Of a DNA stretch of 64,000 nt, positions 1 through 8,908 are shown in pieces (position 1 is the stretch's first letter; each line of letters begins with the position of its first letter). The stretch is from Rhizobiales bacterium Ga0077537 (GTDB taxonomy: Bacteria; Pseudomonadota; Alphaproteobacteria; Rhizobiales; Hyphomicrobiaceae), in assembly GCA_001464955.1 (NCBI GenBank), contig LNEM01000030.1, forward strand, positions 682,001 through 746,000, given 5' to 3'. Below the pieces are notes generated by a model. The model did no database searches. It saw only the letters and a list, made by a program, of their open reading frames with translations, and had not been told where the DNA came from. A program made the position numbers and the translations under genes.

Positions 1-183
1 CTTTGAGGCGCAGGCCGGACTTAAAGAGGGTGTCTGGCCTCGTGCAGCGGTAGCCTGAGACGTCGGTGCAGGCGCTGCCGGGAAACTGTTTCGTCATCAT
101 CTGCAATTTCCGCAATTGCGTCCGTGGCCTCCCGACCATAATTTGGACGGTGATCAGCAACTTTTTACGGGCTTGAGCGCGGC
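1..183. other. Non-coding leader upstream of tetR-like gene
   Basis: No convincing gene is visible. The stretch contains a perfect 10-bp palindrome, CGCAATTGCG, at 111-120, about 65 bases before the TetR-family start. TetR repressors usually bind palindromes near their own promoter, so this is a candidate operator half-site, but it is shorter than most known operators and the link is only inference. Confidence 0.3.
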
Positions 184-795
184 ATGGGACGTCGGTCCAC
201 ACACACACCCGATCAGCTTCGTCATCACATTCTGGACGCAGCTCAATCGATCATCGAAACCAGCGGGCTGGCCGGGCTGTCCGCTCGTGAGATCGCGCGG
301 CGGATCGGCTATTCGCCTGGAACCATCTACAACATGTTCCAGAACCTCGACGATGTGGTCCTCCACATCGAGGCGAGGGTGCTCGACGCGCTCGACGAGC
401 GGTTGGCAGCGGCGCTGGATGCCGGGCCGGCCGAGGAGCGCGTCTCCCGTCTCGCCGAAGCGTACCTTACGTTCACGCAGGAGCGACCCAAGCTCTGGAA
501 CCTGCTGTTCGAGCACTACATGCCGGAAGATTCGCAGACGCCGGCCTGGTACCAGCAGAAACTCGAGACGTTGATGGGCCGCGTCGAGACGGCCATGGCG
601 CCGCTCTTTCCCCCTGGCTCGGATCTCGAGCGCCAGCGCGCTGCGCGCGTCTTGTGGGCCGGTGTGCACGGCATCACGTCGCTCGCGACCGCCAACAAGC
701 TCTCGAACGTCACCAATGAGGCTGCGAACCTGCTCGTTCGCGACCTGATCCGGAACTATCTGGCGGGTGTTGCGGCGAATGCGGGCAAGCCCTGA
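184..795 (+). CDS. TetR/AcrR family transcriptional regulator
   Basis: Predicted 203-residue ligand-responsive DNA-binding repressor. The N-terminal helix-turn-helix is clear: residues about 10-60 contain LSAREIARRIGYSPGTIYNM, the typical TetR recognition helix region. The rest is helical and resembles the WHG-type (TetR_C_33) ligand-binding domain. Length fits the family. The ATG at 184 directly precedes the basic N-terminus. A GST-like gene follows 37 bases downstream on the same strand, so the regulator may control it, but the effector cannot be told from sequence. Confidence 0.85.
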   Translation: MGRRSTHTPDQLRHHILDAAQSIIETSGLAGLSAREIARRIGYSPGTIYNMFQNLDDVVLHIEARVLDALDERLAAALDAGPAEERVSRLAEAYLTFTQERPKLWNLLFEHYMPEDSQTPAWYQQKLETLMGRVETAMAPLFPPGSDLERQRAARVLWAGVHGITSLATANKLSNVTNEAANLLVRDLIRNYLAGVAANAGKP

Positions 796-832
796 GTTGC
801 CGCCGTCGGCCGCGTCGGTCTAGGCTGTGGGG

Positions 833-1486
833 ATGGAAAAAAGCCCCCTCACCCTTTTCGGCAGCTTCACGTCGAGCTCCACCTACAAGCCGATGTTGTA
901 TCTCGCGCTGTCGGGTGAGCCGTTCTCGTTCCGCACGGTGAACCTCAAGATTGGCGTTCAGCGCGAGGCTGCCTACCTGGCGGTGAACCGCTACGGGCAG
1001 GTGCCGGCGCTCCGTCACCGGGGCCTCACGATCGTGCAGTCGAACGTCATCCTCGACTATCTGGCGCGCACGCTTGGGGCTTTCGAGCCGGTGGCGGAAC
1101 AGGACCGCTGGCAGGCGCGCGAGTGGTTGTCGTGGGAGGCCGACGCGATCACGAACGTCGCGAAAGTGAGGCATTTCAGTCGCTTCCGCGAGGTCGACCC
1201 GGCCGTCATGGCCCACTTCCGGCCTCAGGCCGAGGCGGCGCTGACAATCGTCGATGGCGCCCTCGCCGGACGCAACTGGCTGGTAGGCGACCGCTGTAGC
1301 ATCGCCGACATCGGCTGTTGGGGTCGTATGGTCTTCATGGCCGAGGGCGGCCTCGATATTCGCAACTGGCCCAACATCGAGGCGTGGGCGGCGCGTTTGG
1401 CCGCGATGCCCGGCTTTGCCCTGCCCTACGACCTCACCCCGAAGAAGGACACTGAATTCCCGGCGCGGCGCATGGCGTCGAGCTGA
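833..1486 (+). CDS. Glutathione S-transferase family protein
   Basis: About 217 residues with the two-domain GST layout. The N-terminal thioredoxin-like half carries the substrate-binding VPAL motif with its cis-proline (GQVPAL) and the following QSNVILDYLA helix, where family members have the glutathione gamma-glutamyl contact. The all-helical C-terminal half contains the conserved SIADI N-capping box. The ATG at 833 is chosen; an in-frame GTG at 827 would add two residues. It sits just after the TetR-like gene and probably shares its transcript. Substrate unknown; likely cytosolic detoxification or a redox role. Confidence 0.8.
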   Translation: MEKSPLTLFGSFTSSSTYKPMLYLALSGEPFSFRTVNLKIGVQREAAYLAVNRYGQVPALRHRGLTIVQSNVILDYLARTLGAFEPVAEQDRWQAREWLSWEADAITNVAKVRHFSRFREVDPAVMAHFRPQAEAALTIVDGALAGRNWLVGDRCSIADIGCWGRMVFMAEGGLDIRNWPNIEAWAARLAAMPGFALPYDLTPKKDTEFPARRMASS

Positions 1487-1512
1487 GAAATCCGGACGTC
1501 GTCAGGTGGGCC

Positions 1513-2364
1513 TCAGTTCTTGGGCGCTGGAGCGGCCGGCTGAGGAATCGAGCCCGTGGCGATGCCGTCGCTCGGCCCCCGGTCCTTTCCCGGTCCAGCA
1601 AACGACACCCCGTCGAGACGCTTCCAGAATGCCAGGTCGTCGAGCGACCCGACCAGCCCGAACCACTTGTCCTTCGGTAGCAATTGCCGCCTGAGATCGG
1701 ACCAGAGCGCCTTCGACGTCACGCCGTTCACGAAATCGGTCGATGGCGGCGTCAGGAAGAACAGCCCCGCGACGGCTGCCGCCATCAGTGCCGATGGGCC
1801 AGGCCGCCGGCCGTCATAAAGCTTGAGCGCAGTCCCGAACGACGCCTTGAGGCGTGTGTCCATCACGTCGACGCTGTAGATCTCGTCGAGCACCAGATGC
1901 ACGATGTAGCCCGCGAACATGAAGCCACCGGCGAGCCACGCGACGCCCGCATAGCGCCCGAGGATGTGGTAGTAGATGAGCACCGTCAGCAGCGCGAAGA
2001 AGAGCCCTGCGAGGACGGAATGGAAGATCCCGCGGTGCACCGAGATGCGGTGAAAAATACCGTGCAGGACGTATCTCACCGTCAGGAACGTCAGCGCGGC
2101 GAAGATCCAGAGTTCGGCGATCGACAGACGCCCGGCACCGAGGAACAGCGCCACGAAGGCGAAAAACGCCGCGAGCCCGAAGAACAATGCGCGCCCGGGG
2201 CGCGAATCCTCGAGGTCGATGTCGGGAAGCACACTGCCGAGCACGCCCGCCGCCGTCACGGCGATCAGGCTCTCGGGACCGACCACGTTGGCAGCCAGCG
2301 TCAAGGTCGCCAGCATGCCGCTGGCCACGGTACCGATGCCGATGTGGGTCGGAAAATTGGCCAT
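1513..2364 (-). CDS. Membrane-bound metal-dependent hydrolase (YdjM/DUF457 family)
   Basis: About 283 residues, mostly hydrophobic with several transmembrane helices. After the N-terminus (MANFPTHIGIG) there is an early histidine, then PDIDLEDS, and later the HRISVHRGIFHS segment. These His/Asp motifs match the LexA-binding, inner-membrane metal-dependent hydrolase family (YdjM-like, DUF457). The ATG at 2364 is preferred because family members begin with this short Met-Ala/Asn-Phe-Pro-Thr-His segment; an upstream start at 2400 would add 12 atypical residues. The C-terminus is Pro/Ala rich and probably cytoplasmic. Biochemical activity in this family is not established. Confidence 0.75.
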   Translation of the reverse strand: MANFPTHIGIGTVASGMLATLTLAANVVGPESLIAVTAAGVLGSVLPDIDLEDSRPGRALFFGLAAFFAFVALFLGAGRLSIAELWIFAALTFLTVRYVLHGIFHRISVHRGIFHSVLAGLFFALLTVLIYYHILGRYAGVAWLAGGFMFAGYIVHLVLDEIYSVDVMDTRLKASFGTALKLYDGRRPGPSALMAAAVAGLFFLTPPSTDFVNGVTSKALWSDLRRQLLPKDKWFGLVGSLDDLAFWKRLDGVSFAGPGKDRGPSDGIATGSIPQPAAPAPKN

Positions 2365-2542
2365 CGCATCCTCGCCGATTGTGCTCGCGCCGCGCGCCAC
2401 GTCGCAAGATCGGCGCAGCCACTGCGCATGCGGACTCTGATTCGGCCTTCGAGGAAAAGCCCTGGGGCCGATGTTTCCTGTTGAGAGCCGGATCCGCTAT
2501 GCCGTAGGGAGGCCGCGATGGGTGCGCCGACGAGGGTCTGGC

Positions 2543-3505
2543 ATGGATGATTGGGACGAAGCGCTGGCCGGACTCGAGACGGTCCGGGACTGGCTGCGCT
2601 ATGCCGTGACACGGTTCGGAGAAGCTGAACTCGTCTATGGGCACGGGACTTCGACCGCCCTCGATGAGGCCGCCTTCATCATTCTGGAATGTCTCGGCCT
2701 CGACGTCGCCGTGCTCGAGCCCTGGCTCGATGCGAAGCTGCTTCCGCGCGAGCGTCGTCGCATCGCCGGCCTGATCCGCGCCCGGATCGAAACGCGCAAG
2801 CCCGCGCCTTACCTCGTCGGCGCGGCCTATATCCGGGGACGCCGCTTCGTCGTCGACGAACGCGCCATCATTCCGCGATCCTACATCGCGGAGCTGCTGT
2901 GTGACCGGATGGACGAAGCCGAGGAGGCGTTCCCGCCGTTTCCGTTGGCGGCGCCCGTCCAACGCATTCTGGATCTGTGTACCGGCGGCGGTTCCCTCGC
3001 CATTCTGGCCGCCGAAGCCTTTCCCGATGCCGCCGTGGACGCGGTCGATCTCTCGCCCGACGCACTGGCGCTGGCCCGGATCAATGTTGAGCGCTACGGC
3101 CTCGGCTCCCGCATCGATCTGATCGAAGGCGACCTCTTCGCGCCGCTTGCGGGCCGCATCTATGATCTCGTTCTGACCAATCCGCCCTACGTGACCGCCG
3201 ATGCGGTATCGGCATTTCCGCCCGAGTACGCTGCCGAGCCTGTTCTTGCCCATCTCGGCGGTACCGATGGCCTCGATCTGGCGCGCCGCATCCTCGCGGA
3301 TGCCGGACGTCATCTGGCGCCGGACGGCCAGATCGTCCTTGAGGTCGGCATGGCGGCGCCGGATCTGATGGCGGCATATCCCGATTTGCCGTTCGTGGCC
3401 CTGGAGACCGCCGCCAGCGCCGGTGAGGTTCTGGCGCTTCCGGCATCGGCGCTGCACCGGTCGCCCTCGGCCAGCGGCAAAGGCGCGGCGCGGCGGCGTC
3501 GGTGA
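2543..3505 (+). CDS. prmB: 50S ribosomal protein L3 N5-glutamine methyltransferase PrmB
   Basis: About 320 residues, class I SAM-dependent methyltransferase of the HemK family. An N-terminal helical substrate-recognition domain is followed by the SAM-binding loop DLCTGGGSLA and the catalytic NPPYV motif, which positions the glutamine amide. The segment after it, PPEYAAEPVLAHLGGTDGL, follows the PrmB pattern rather than the PrmC one. PrmB methylates a glutamine of ribosomal protein L3. The ATG at 2543 gives a length close to E. coli PrmB (310). The gene lies 118 bases upstream of prfA on the same strand, an unusual pairing. Confidence 0.85.
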   Translation: MDDWDEALAGLETVRDWLRYAVTRFGEAELVYGHGTSTALDEAAFIILECLGLDVAVLEPWLDAKLLPRERRRIAGLIRARIETRKPAPYLVGAAYIRGRRFVVDERAIIPRSYIAELLCDRMDEAEEAFPPFPLAAPVQRILDLCTGGGSLAILAAEAFPDAAVDAVDLSPDALALARINVERYGLGSRIDLIEGDLFAPLAGRIYDLVLTNPPYVTADAVSAFPPEYAAEPVLAHLGGTDGLDLARRILADAGRHLAPDGQIVLEVGMAAPDLMAAYPDLPFVALETAASAGEVLALPASALHRSPSASGKGAARRRR

Positions 3506-3623
3506 GGCAGCTGCGGGCCCGGTGTAAATTGCCGTCGGCCGCCACTTGTGCCTATAAGCGCCCCAACGCTCACTCCCGTCCGCTGGCGTGCCCGGCTCTC
3601 GGCATCCCGCCGCATCGGAAACC

Positions 3624-4712
3624 ATGACGAACATTCCCCAAGAACGTCTCGATCGCCTCGTGGAGCGCTGGCAGATGATCCAGGCGGAGCTGTCCGCCGG
3701 GCCGCCGCAGACCGTGTTCGTTGCGCTGTCTAAGGAGTTCGCCGAGCTGGACCCGCTGGTGGCGACGATCCAGGAGACGCGGAAGGCCGAGCAGGAGCTG
3801 GCCGAGATCGAGGCCATCATGGCGGACCCGGCGGCTGCCGGAGAGATGGCCGAGCTTGCCGAAGCCGAACGCGCCGAGCTGGTGCCGAAGCTTCACGAAC
3901 TCGAGCAGAAGCTGCGCATCCAGTTGCTGCCGAAGGACTCCGCCGACGAGCGGAGCGCGATTCTCGAAGTCCGCGCCGGGACCGGTGGCGACGAGGCGGC
4001 ACTGTTCGCGGCCGACCTCTTTCGGATGTACACGCGCTACGCCGAGATGAAGGGCTGGAAGGTGGAGCTCATCTCGCTCTCCGAGAACGACCTCGGCGGA
4101 TACAAGGAGGTGGTCGCCTCGATCACCGGCAAAGGCGTTTTCGCGCGCCTGAAATTCGAGTCTGGCGTGCATCGCGTGCAGCGCATCCCTGTCACCGAGA
4201 CCAGCGGCCGGATCCATACCTCGGCGGCCACGGTCGCGGTGCTGCCCGAAGCCGAGGACGTCGACTTCGAATTGAAGGACAGCGAACTTCGCATTGACCG
4301 CATGCGCGCGGGTGGTGCCGGCGGCCAGCACGTGAACAAGACCGAATCTGCCATCCGCATCACACACTTGCCGACCGGAATCATGGTCGTGTCGGCGGAG
4401 AAGTCACAGCACCAGAATCTGCGTCTCGCCATGCAGGTTCTCCGCTCGCGCCTCTACGAGATCGAGCGTCAGAAGGCGGCCGACGACCGCGCTCAGGCCC
4501 GCAAGGACCAGGTCGGCTCGGGCGATCGATCGCAGCGCATCCGCACCTACAATTTTCCGCAGGGCCGCGTCAGCGACCACCGGATCAACCTGACCCTGCA
4601 CAAGCTCGATGCTGTACTCGACGGCAGCGCCCTCGACGAACTGGTCGATGCCCTGATCACCGACCATCAGAGCCGGCTGTTGGCGTCGATGGATGAGCGG
4701 GGTCGCGGGTGA
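3624..4712 (+). CDS. prfA: Peptide chain release factor 1
   Basis: 362 residues, full length for RF1. It terminates translation at UAG and UAA in the ribosomal A site. The GGQ motif that triggers peptidyl-tRNA hydrolysis is at residues 233-235, and the PxT codon-recognition motif appears as PVT in [16 protein letters not shown], marking RF1 rather than RF2 (which has SPF). The ATG at 3624 gives the standard start ([16 protein letters not shown]). The stop overlaps the GTG start of prmC by four bases, so the substrate and the enzyme that modifies it are translationally coupled. Confidence 0.97.
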   Translation: MTNIPQERLDRLVERWQMIQAELSAGPPQTVFVALSKEFAELDPLVATIQETRKAEQELAEIEAIMADPAAAGEMAELAEAERAELVPKLHELEQKLRIQLLPKDSADERSAILEVRAGTGGDEAALFAADLFRMYTRYAEMKGWKVELISLSENDLGGYKEVVASITGKGVFARLKFESGVHRVQRIPVTETSGRIHTSAATVAVLPEAEDVDFELKDSELRIDRMRAGGAGGQHVNKTESAIRITHLPTGIMVVSAEKSQHQNLRLAMQVLRSRLYEIERQKAADDRAQARKDQVGSGDRSQRIRTYNFPQGRVSDHRINLTLHKLDAVLDGSALDELVDALITDHQSRLLASMDERGRG

Positions 4713-5683
4713 ACGACGCGCCCGAAAGCCGGTCGCAAGCAGCCGTGCCGAGTGTGGACCTCGCCGCGGCGCCGACGCTCGGAGACGCTGTGACGGCGAT
4801 CGCTCGGCACTTGCAGGCCCGTGGCGTCGAGACTCCGAGGCTCGATGCCCGCCGTCTCGTGTCCTCGGTGACGGGCGTGTCGGACGTGGCCTTGGCTGCT
4901 TATCCCGAGCGAGAGCTGACCGAACCTGAAAGGCAGGACCTGGCGGCCGCCGTGACGCGCCGGTCGCTGGGCGAGCCGGTGGCGCGCATCGTCGGCTCCC
5001 GTGGCTTCCATGGCCTGGAACTCGCGGTGACGCCGGCCACTCTGGATCCGCGCCCGGATACCGAAACGCTGGTTGAAGGGGTCCTCACGCTGGTGAGTGC
5101 CGGAGTGTGCCCTGGCGGTGATGCGCCGCGGATCGCCGACCTCGGGGTGGGCACCGGCGCTGTCCTCCTGGCGCTGCTTTCTCGCCTCTATCGCGCGAGA
5201 GGCGTTGGCGTCGATCTGTCTCGGGAAGCGCTTGCCGTTGCGATGGCTAATGCAACTCGCCATGGCCTGTCGGAACGGTCCTGCTTCCGTCAGGGCAATT
5301 GGCTCGACGGCGTCGAGGGGACGTTCGATCTGGTCGTCTCCAACCCGCCTTACATCGCGACAGCGGCCATCGCCGGTCTCGACCGCGACGTGCGCGACTA
5401 CGATCCGCATCTGGCGCTCGACGGTGGCGCTGACGGCCTCGACGCCTACCGTGCCATCGCGCGCGACGTGAGCCGGGTTTTGCGTCCTGGCGGATGGATC
5501 GCCGTCGAAGTCGGTCAGGGACAAGCGGATATCGTGTGCGCCATGCTGGTTTCTGCCGTCGCCGACGCGGCTGCGCCCGAAATCCGGATCTGGCGCGATC
5601 TTGCGGACATCGAGCGATGTGTGGCAGTCCGGGCACGACTGTCCAGAAACGCCGAAGCACGGGCGGGTGCGGATTCACCTTGA
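4709..5683 (+). CDS. prmC: Release factor glutamine methyltransferase PrmC (HemK)
   Basis: 324 residues. It methylates the glutamine of the GGQ motif of release factors using SAM. The N-terminal helical domain (about 20-100) is followed by the DPRPDTE segment, the SAM loop [11 protein letters not shown] and the catalytic VSNPPYI motif, then the DGLDAYR segment typical of PrmC. The GTG start at 4709 overlaps the prfA stop (GTGA), which fixes it. E. coli PrmC is 277 residues; here both ends are extended, including a tail rich in Arg/Ala. Confidence 0.95.
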   Translation: MNDAPESRSQAAVPSVDLAAAPTLGDAVTAIARHLQARGVETPRLDARRLVSSVTGVSDVALAAYPERELTEPERQDLAAAVTRRSLGEPVARIVGSRGFHGLELAVTPATLDPRPDTETLVEGVLTLVSAGVCPGGDAPRIADLGVGTGAVLLALLSRLYRARGVGVDLSREALAVAMANATRHGLSERSCFRQGNWLDGVEGTFDLVVSNPPYIATAAIAGLDRDVRDYDPHLALDGGADGLDAYRAIARDVSRVLRPGGWIAVEVGQGQADIVCAMLVSAVADAAAPEIRIWRDLADIERCVAVRARLSRNAEARAGADSP

Positions 5684-6126
5684 CCAAAAAAAAGCTTGGA
5701 ATGCTGGTCTGTTCAAGCTAGCGTTGGATGGAGCCTGAACGCGACCAAGCGAAACTTGCGGGTATGTTCTGCAAGGAGCCTTAGAGATCTGCGTGAGTGC
5801 TGGGCGCTTAAGTCGAGCAATCGCACAATTCGGTTTCGCGGTCGCTTAGTCTCGCTCATTCCCGATTGAACCAAGGCCGTGACAAGAGAGCGGAAGTACC
5901 CCCGTCCCGCCCGAACGGTCTTGAAGAGCACGGTGACCTGAGCGGTGTGCCTCGTCCGCACGACCCTCCGGTAGCTGTTTCCTGCCGGCGAGAGTTCGGC
6001 TGACGAGCGTTTGAAAGATCACGGGACGTCGACAACGAAATCGGTGCGAAGAGATCGACGCGCCTCGGGCATTGCCCCGGGGGCGGATGATGAGCGGCAA
6101 AGCAAAAAGTCTGAGATTGGGAGCCC
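5684..6126. other. 443-base intergenic region, prmC to DUF4167 gene
   Basis: No credible protein or known RNA gene is seen. Immediately after the prmC stop is an A8 tract (5686-5693), and a weak 6-bp inverted repeat AGCTTG/CAAGCT with a 15-base loop follows; it could end prmC transcription but is a poor terminator. The remainder is lower in GC than the neighbouring genes and presumably carries the promoter and leader of the DUF4167 gene. It is the longest gene-free stretch in the window. Confidence 0.4.
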
Positions 6127-7137
6127 ATGAGGCAGGGACAGCAGCATCGTCGTGGCCGCGGCCGCAACAATAACAACGGTATGAACAACAACAACCATCA
6201 GGGCAACCGGAAGGGCCAGAACCCGCTGACGCGGAGCTTCGAATCCAACGGCCCCGATGTGAAGGTCCGCGGTACGCCGGCACACGTCGCCGAAAAGTAT
6301 CTCCAGCTCGCTCGCGATGCCCACTCCTCCGGCGATTACGTTCTCGCAGAGAATTATCTCCAGCACGCTGAACACTACAATCGCATCATTCTCGCCTATC
6401 GCGAGCAGCAGGGTCAGCAGTCCCAGGAAGGGATGAACGGCAACGGCCGGCATAATCCCGGCCCCCCCCGCGGCGAGTTTTCGGACAGCGACGACGGCGC
6501 ACCGGACGACGGCGGCGACGGTGACGACGGGATGGCCAACGAGCAGGCGGGCTTCGCCCGTCATTCTGGCGCCGACCAGCCCCGCGGCATCGACATGCAA
6601 CCGATGATCGACGATCAACGCCAGCACCATCGCGCGCCCGACCAGCCCCATACCCCTCGGTTCCGCGATCGCCCGCCACATCGCGGCGACCGGCCGGAAC
6701 GCTCGGAAGGCATGGATCGCCCGGAGCGACACGCGGATCGGGGTTTCGATCGGCCCCATCGGGAACGGGATCGCGAGCGTCCCTATCGCTCGGCGGAGCC
6801 CGGCGGCGAGGCCCGCGAGCCCCGTCACCATCGCGAACCCCGCCCCATGCATCGCGATGCGCCCCGAGACATGCCCCGGGATGCTCCGCGAGACATGCAG
6901 CGCGATGTGCCGCGCGACGTGCCCCGTGAGGCGGCGCCGGCACCCGAATTCGTGCCTCCTGCCGACGTGGCTCCGCGCGACGAAGCCGCGCCGCGCCGCC
7001 GCGAGCGCTTCGGTATCGGAGCCGATCAGCCGGAGTTCCTGCGCCGGCCGGTGCGTCGTCCGCGACGCGAGCCTGACGCCGAGTTCGCTCCGGAAGCGCC
7101 CCAGTCCCCGCCTGTGGATGAGACGCCCCGCGAGTAG
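6127..7137 (+). CDS. DUF4167 domain-containing protein
   Basis: 336 residues, a family found almost only in alphaproteobacteria and commonly placed after prfA-prmC. The N-terminus is Arg/Asn/Gln rich (many NNNN runs) and leads into the conserved core at about 30-100 (LTRSFESNGPDVKVRG and the AEKYLQLARDA helix). The remaining two thirds are low complexity: Asp/Gly rich, then Arg/Asp/Pro/His rich with tandem RDxPRD units near residues 240-270. A run of eight C residues lies at 6462-6469 inside the coding sequence. The composition suggests a nucleic-acid or ribosome-associated disordered protein; function unknown. Confidence 0.85.
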   Translation: MRQGQQHRRGRGRNNNNGMNNNNHQGNRKGQNPLTRSFESNGPDVKVRGTPAHVAEKYLQLARDAHSSGDYVLAENYLQHAEHYNRIILAYREQQGQQSQEGMNGNGRHNPGPPRGEFSDSDDGAPDDGGDGDDGMANEQAGFARHSGADQPRGIDMQPMIDDQRQHHRAPDQPHTPRFRDRPPHRGDRPERSEGMDRPERHADRGFDRPHRERDRERPYRSAEPGGEAREPRHHREPRPMHRDAPRDMPRDAPRDMQRDVPRDVPREAAPAPEFVPPADVAPRDEAAPRRRERFGIGADQPEFLRRPVRRPRREPDAEFAPEAPQSPPVDETPRE

Positions 7138-7157
7138 AATTGGGGATCGGCCTCGTC

Positions 7158-8075
7158 ATGGCGGCAGTCAAAACGTTGACGGTGCTGGAGACGGCCGGCT
7201 GTGACGGCTATCGGCTGATCGATAGCGGGCGCGGCCGCAAGCTCGAGCGGTTCGGGGCCGTGATCGTCGACCGGCCGGAGCCGCAAGCGCTCTGGCAGCC
7301 CCGGCTGGATGCGGCCGTGTGGTCCAACGCCGATGCGGTTTTCGCGGCCGACGACGACGAGGAAGCCGGCCGCTGGCGGCGCGACAGGCCCGTTCCCGAG
7401 ACGTGGCCGATCGAGGTCGAGGGCATAACATTGCTCGGCCGCCTGAGCGGCTTCCGCCATCTGGGTCTCTTCCCTGAGCAATTGCCCCACTGGCAATGGA
7501 TGACGGCGCGCATCGAGACGGCGCGCCACCTCCTCGGCGGTGAGCGGCCGCGTGTTCTCAATCTCTTTGCTTATACCGGCGCTGCATCGCTGTTGGCGGC
7601 CCGCGCCGGCGCCGAAGTGGTCCATGTCGACGCCTCGAAGAAGGCGGTCGCCTGGGCCCGCGAGAACCAGGCGCAGTCACGCCTCGCAGACGCTCCGGTG
7701 CGCTGGATTCTGGACGACGCCCGCAAGTTCGTCGCGCGCGAGGTGCGTCGCGGACGGACCTATCATGTCGTTCTGGTCGACCCGCCGAAGTTCGGGCGCG
7801 GACCCGGCGGCGAGGTGTGGGACTTCTTCGAGCACACGCCCGCCCTCCTCGCCGATTGCGCCAACCTCCTCGACCCGCGAGGCTCCGCCCTGATCCTGAC
7901 GTCCTACGCCATCCGCGCGTCGGCGCTGGCGATCGGGCAACTCGCGGCCGAGGCATTGGGCGAGCGTCAGGGCGTCCTGGATGTCGGCGAGTTGGCGATC
8001 CGCGAGGAGAAGGGCGACCGCCTCGTTCCGACGTCGCATTTCACGCGCTGGTCGAGCTGGCCCGAGACGCCATGA
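7158..8075 (+). CDS. Class I SAM-dependent methyltransferase (RlmI/RlmK-like)
   Basis: About 305 residues. The N-terminal region (about 1-120) is a family-specific substrate domain including the FRHLGLFPEQ segment. The Rossmann SAM fold then starts with VLNLFAYTGAASLLAARAGA, followed by the acidic HVDASKKAV strand, a DDARKFV strand and the VVLVDPPKFGRG motif (DPPKF), which marks RNA m5C/m2G methyltransferases of the RlmI/RlmK group. The ATG at 7158 is chosen; a TTG at 7140 would add six residues. Its stop overlaps the start of the next RNA methyltransferase by four bases, supporting a shared rRNA/tRNA modification operon. Confidence 0.8.
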   Translation: MAAVKTLTVLETAGCDGYRLIDSGRGRKLERFGAVIVDRPEPQALWQPRLDAAVWSNADAVFAADDDEEAGRWRRDRPVPETWPIEVEGITLLGRLSGFRHLGLFPEQLPHWQWMTARIETARHLLGGERPRVLNLFAYTGAASLLAARAGAEVVHVDASKKAVAWARENQAQSRLADAPVRWILDDARKFVAREVRRGRTYHVVLVDPPKFGRGPGGEVWDFFEHTPALLADCANLLDPRGSALILTSYAIRASALAIGQLAAEALGERQGVLDVGELAIREEKGDRLVPTSHFTRWSSWPETP

Positions 8076-8905
8076 TTGACCGCGTCGCGCCCCGGGCGAT
8101 CTCGAGCCTGCAGAACGAGACCGTCAAGCTCATCCGCTCTCTCGACATGCGCAAGGCGCGACGCGAGACCGGTCTCTTCGTGGCCGAGGGCGCGTCGGTC
8201 CTCTTGACCGCCCGCGACTGCGGCTGGGCTCCGCGCATGCTCGTCAGCGGCCCCGATGCGCCCGCATCGACGGCATTCGCCGCGCTCCGGGCATGGGCCG
8301 CGGCGTCGGCGGCGGATCATCTGGACGTCACGGCCGCCGTCCTTGAGAAGATCGCTGCCAAGGAGAACCCGCAAAGCCTCATCGGCGTGTTCGAGCAGCG
8401 CTGGGCGGCCCTGCCGGTGGTCGACACTGACCAGGCTCGCCAGTCGGTCTGGGTGGCGCTCGAGGAGATCCGCGATCCCGGAAACCTGGGCACGATCATT
8501 CGTACGGCGGACGCGGCCGGCGTTGCCGGCATCATCCTCGTCGGCAACACGTGTGACCCCTATTCCCGCGAAGCGGTGCGGGCCAGCATGGGCTCTGTCT
8601 TCGCCGTCCCCATCGCGCGGGCGGACCACGCCGGCTTCGTCACGACAGCCCGAAGCTGGCCCGGCGATGTCGTCGGAACGCACCTCAGGGGCACGCGCGA
8701 CTACCGCGAGGCGAACTACGACCGTCCGGTGCTGCTCGTGATGGGAAATGAGGGTGCCGGGCTCTCCGATGCGCTGAGCGAGGTCTGCAACGAACTCGTC
8801 CGCATCCCCATGATCGGTCGCCTCGACAGCCTCAACCTCGCCGTCGCGACGGCGCTGATGCTGTTCGAGATCCAGCGCCCGATCCTGCGCTCGTCCCGCG
8901 CCTGA
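8072..8905 (+). CDS. TrmH/SpoU family RNA 2'-O-methyltransferase
   Basis: 277 residues. The N-terminal substrate-binding domain (about 1-110, with the FVAEGASVLL strand) precedes the SPOUT knot domain. The three SpoU motifs are clear: ALEEIRDPGNLGTIIRTADA, LLVMGNEGAGLS and IPMIGRLDSLNLAVATA. Family members methylate ribose 2'-OH in rRNA or tRNA as homodimers; the exact target here is unknown. The ATG at 8072 overlaps the preceding stop (ATGA), so the two methyltransferases are coupled. The stop is three bases from the convergent SDR gene. Confidence 0.9.
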   Translation: MIDRVAPRAISSLQNETVKLIRSLDMRKARRETGLFVAEGASVLLTARDCGWAPRMLVSGPDAPASTAFAALRAWAAASAADHLDVTAAVLEKIAAKENPQSLIGVFEQRWAALPVVDTDQARQSVWVALEEIRDPGNLGTIIRTADAAGVAGIILVGNTCDPYSREAVRASMGSVFAVPIARADHAGFVTTARSWPGDVVGTHLRGTRDYREANYDRPVLLVMGNEGAGLSDALSEVCNELVRIPMIGRLDSLNLAVATALMLFEIQRPILRSSRA

Positions 8906-8908
8906 CCG

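Noticed and set aside
1814-3820. 668-codon minus-strand open frame
   Set aside because: It runs antisense across prmB and part of prfA and, at its end, through the hydrolase gene in another frame. Composition is Arg/Pro/Ala rich without domains; long shadow frames are expected at this GC content.
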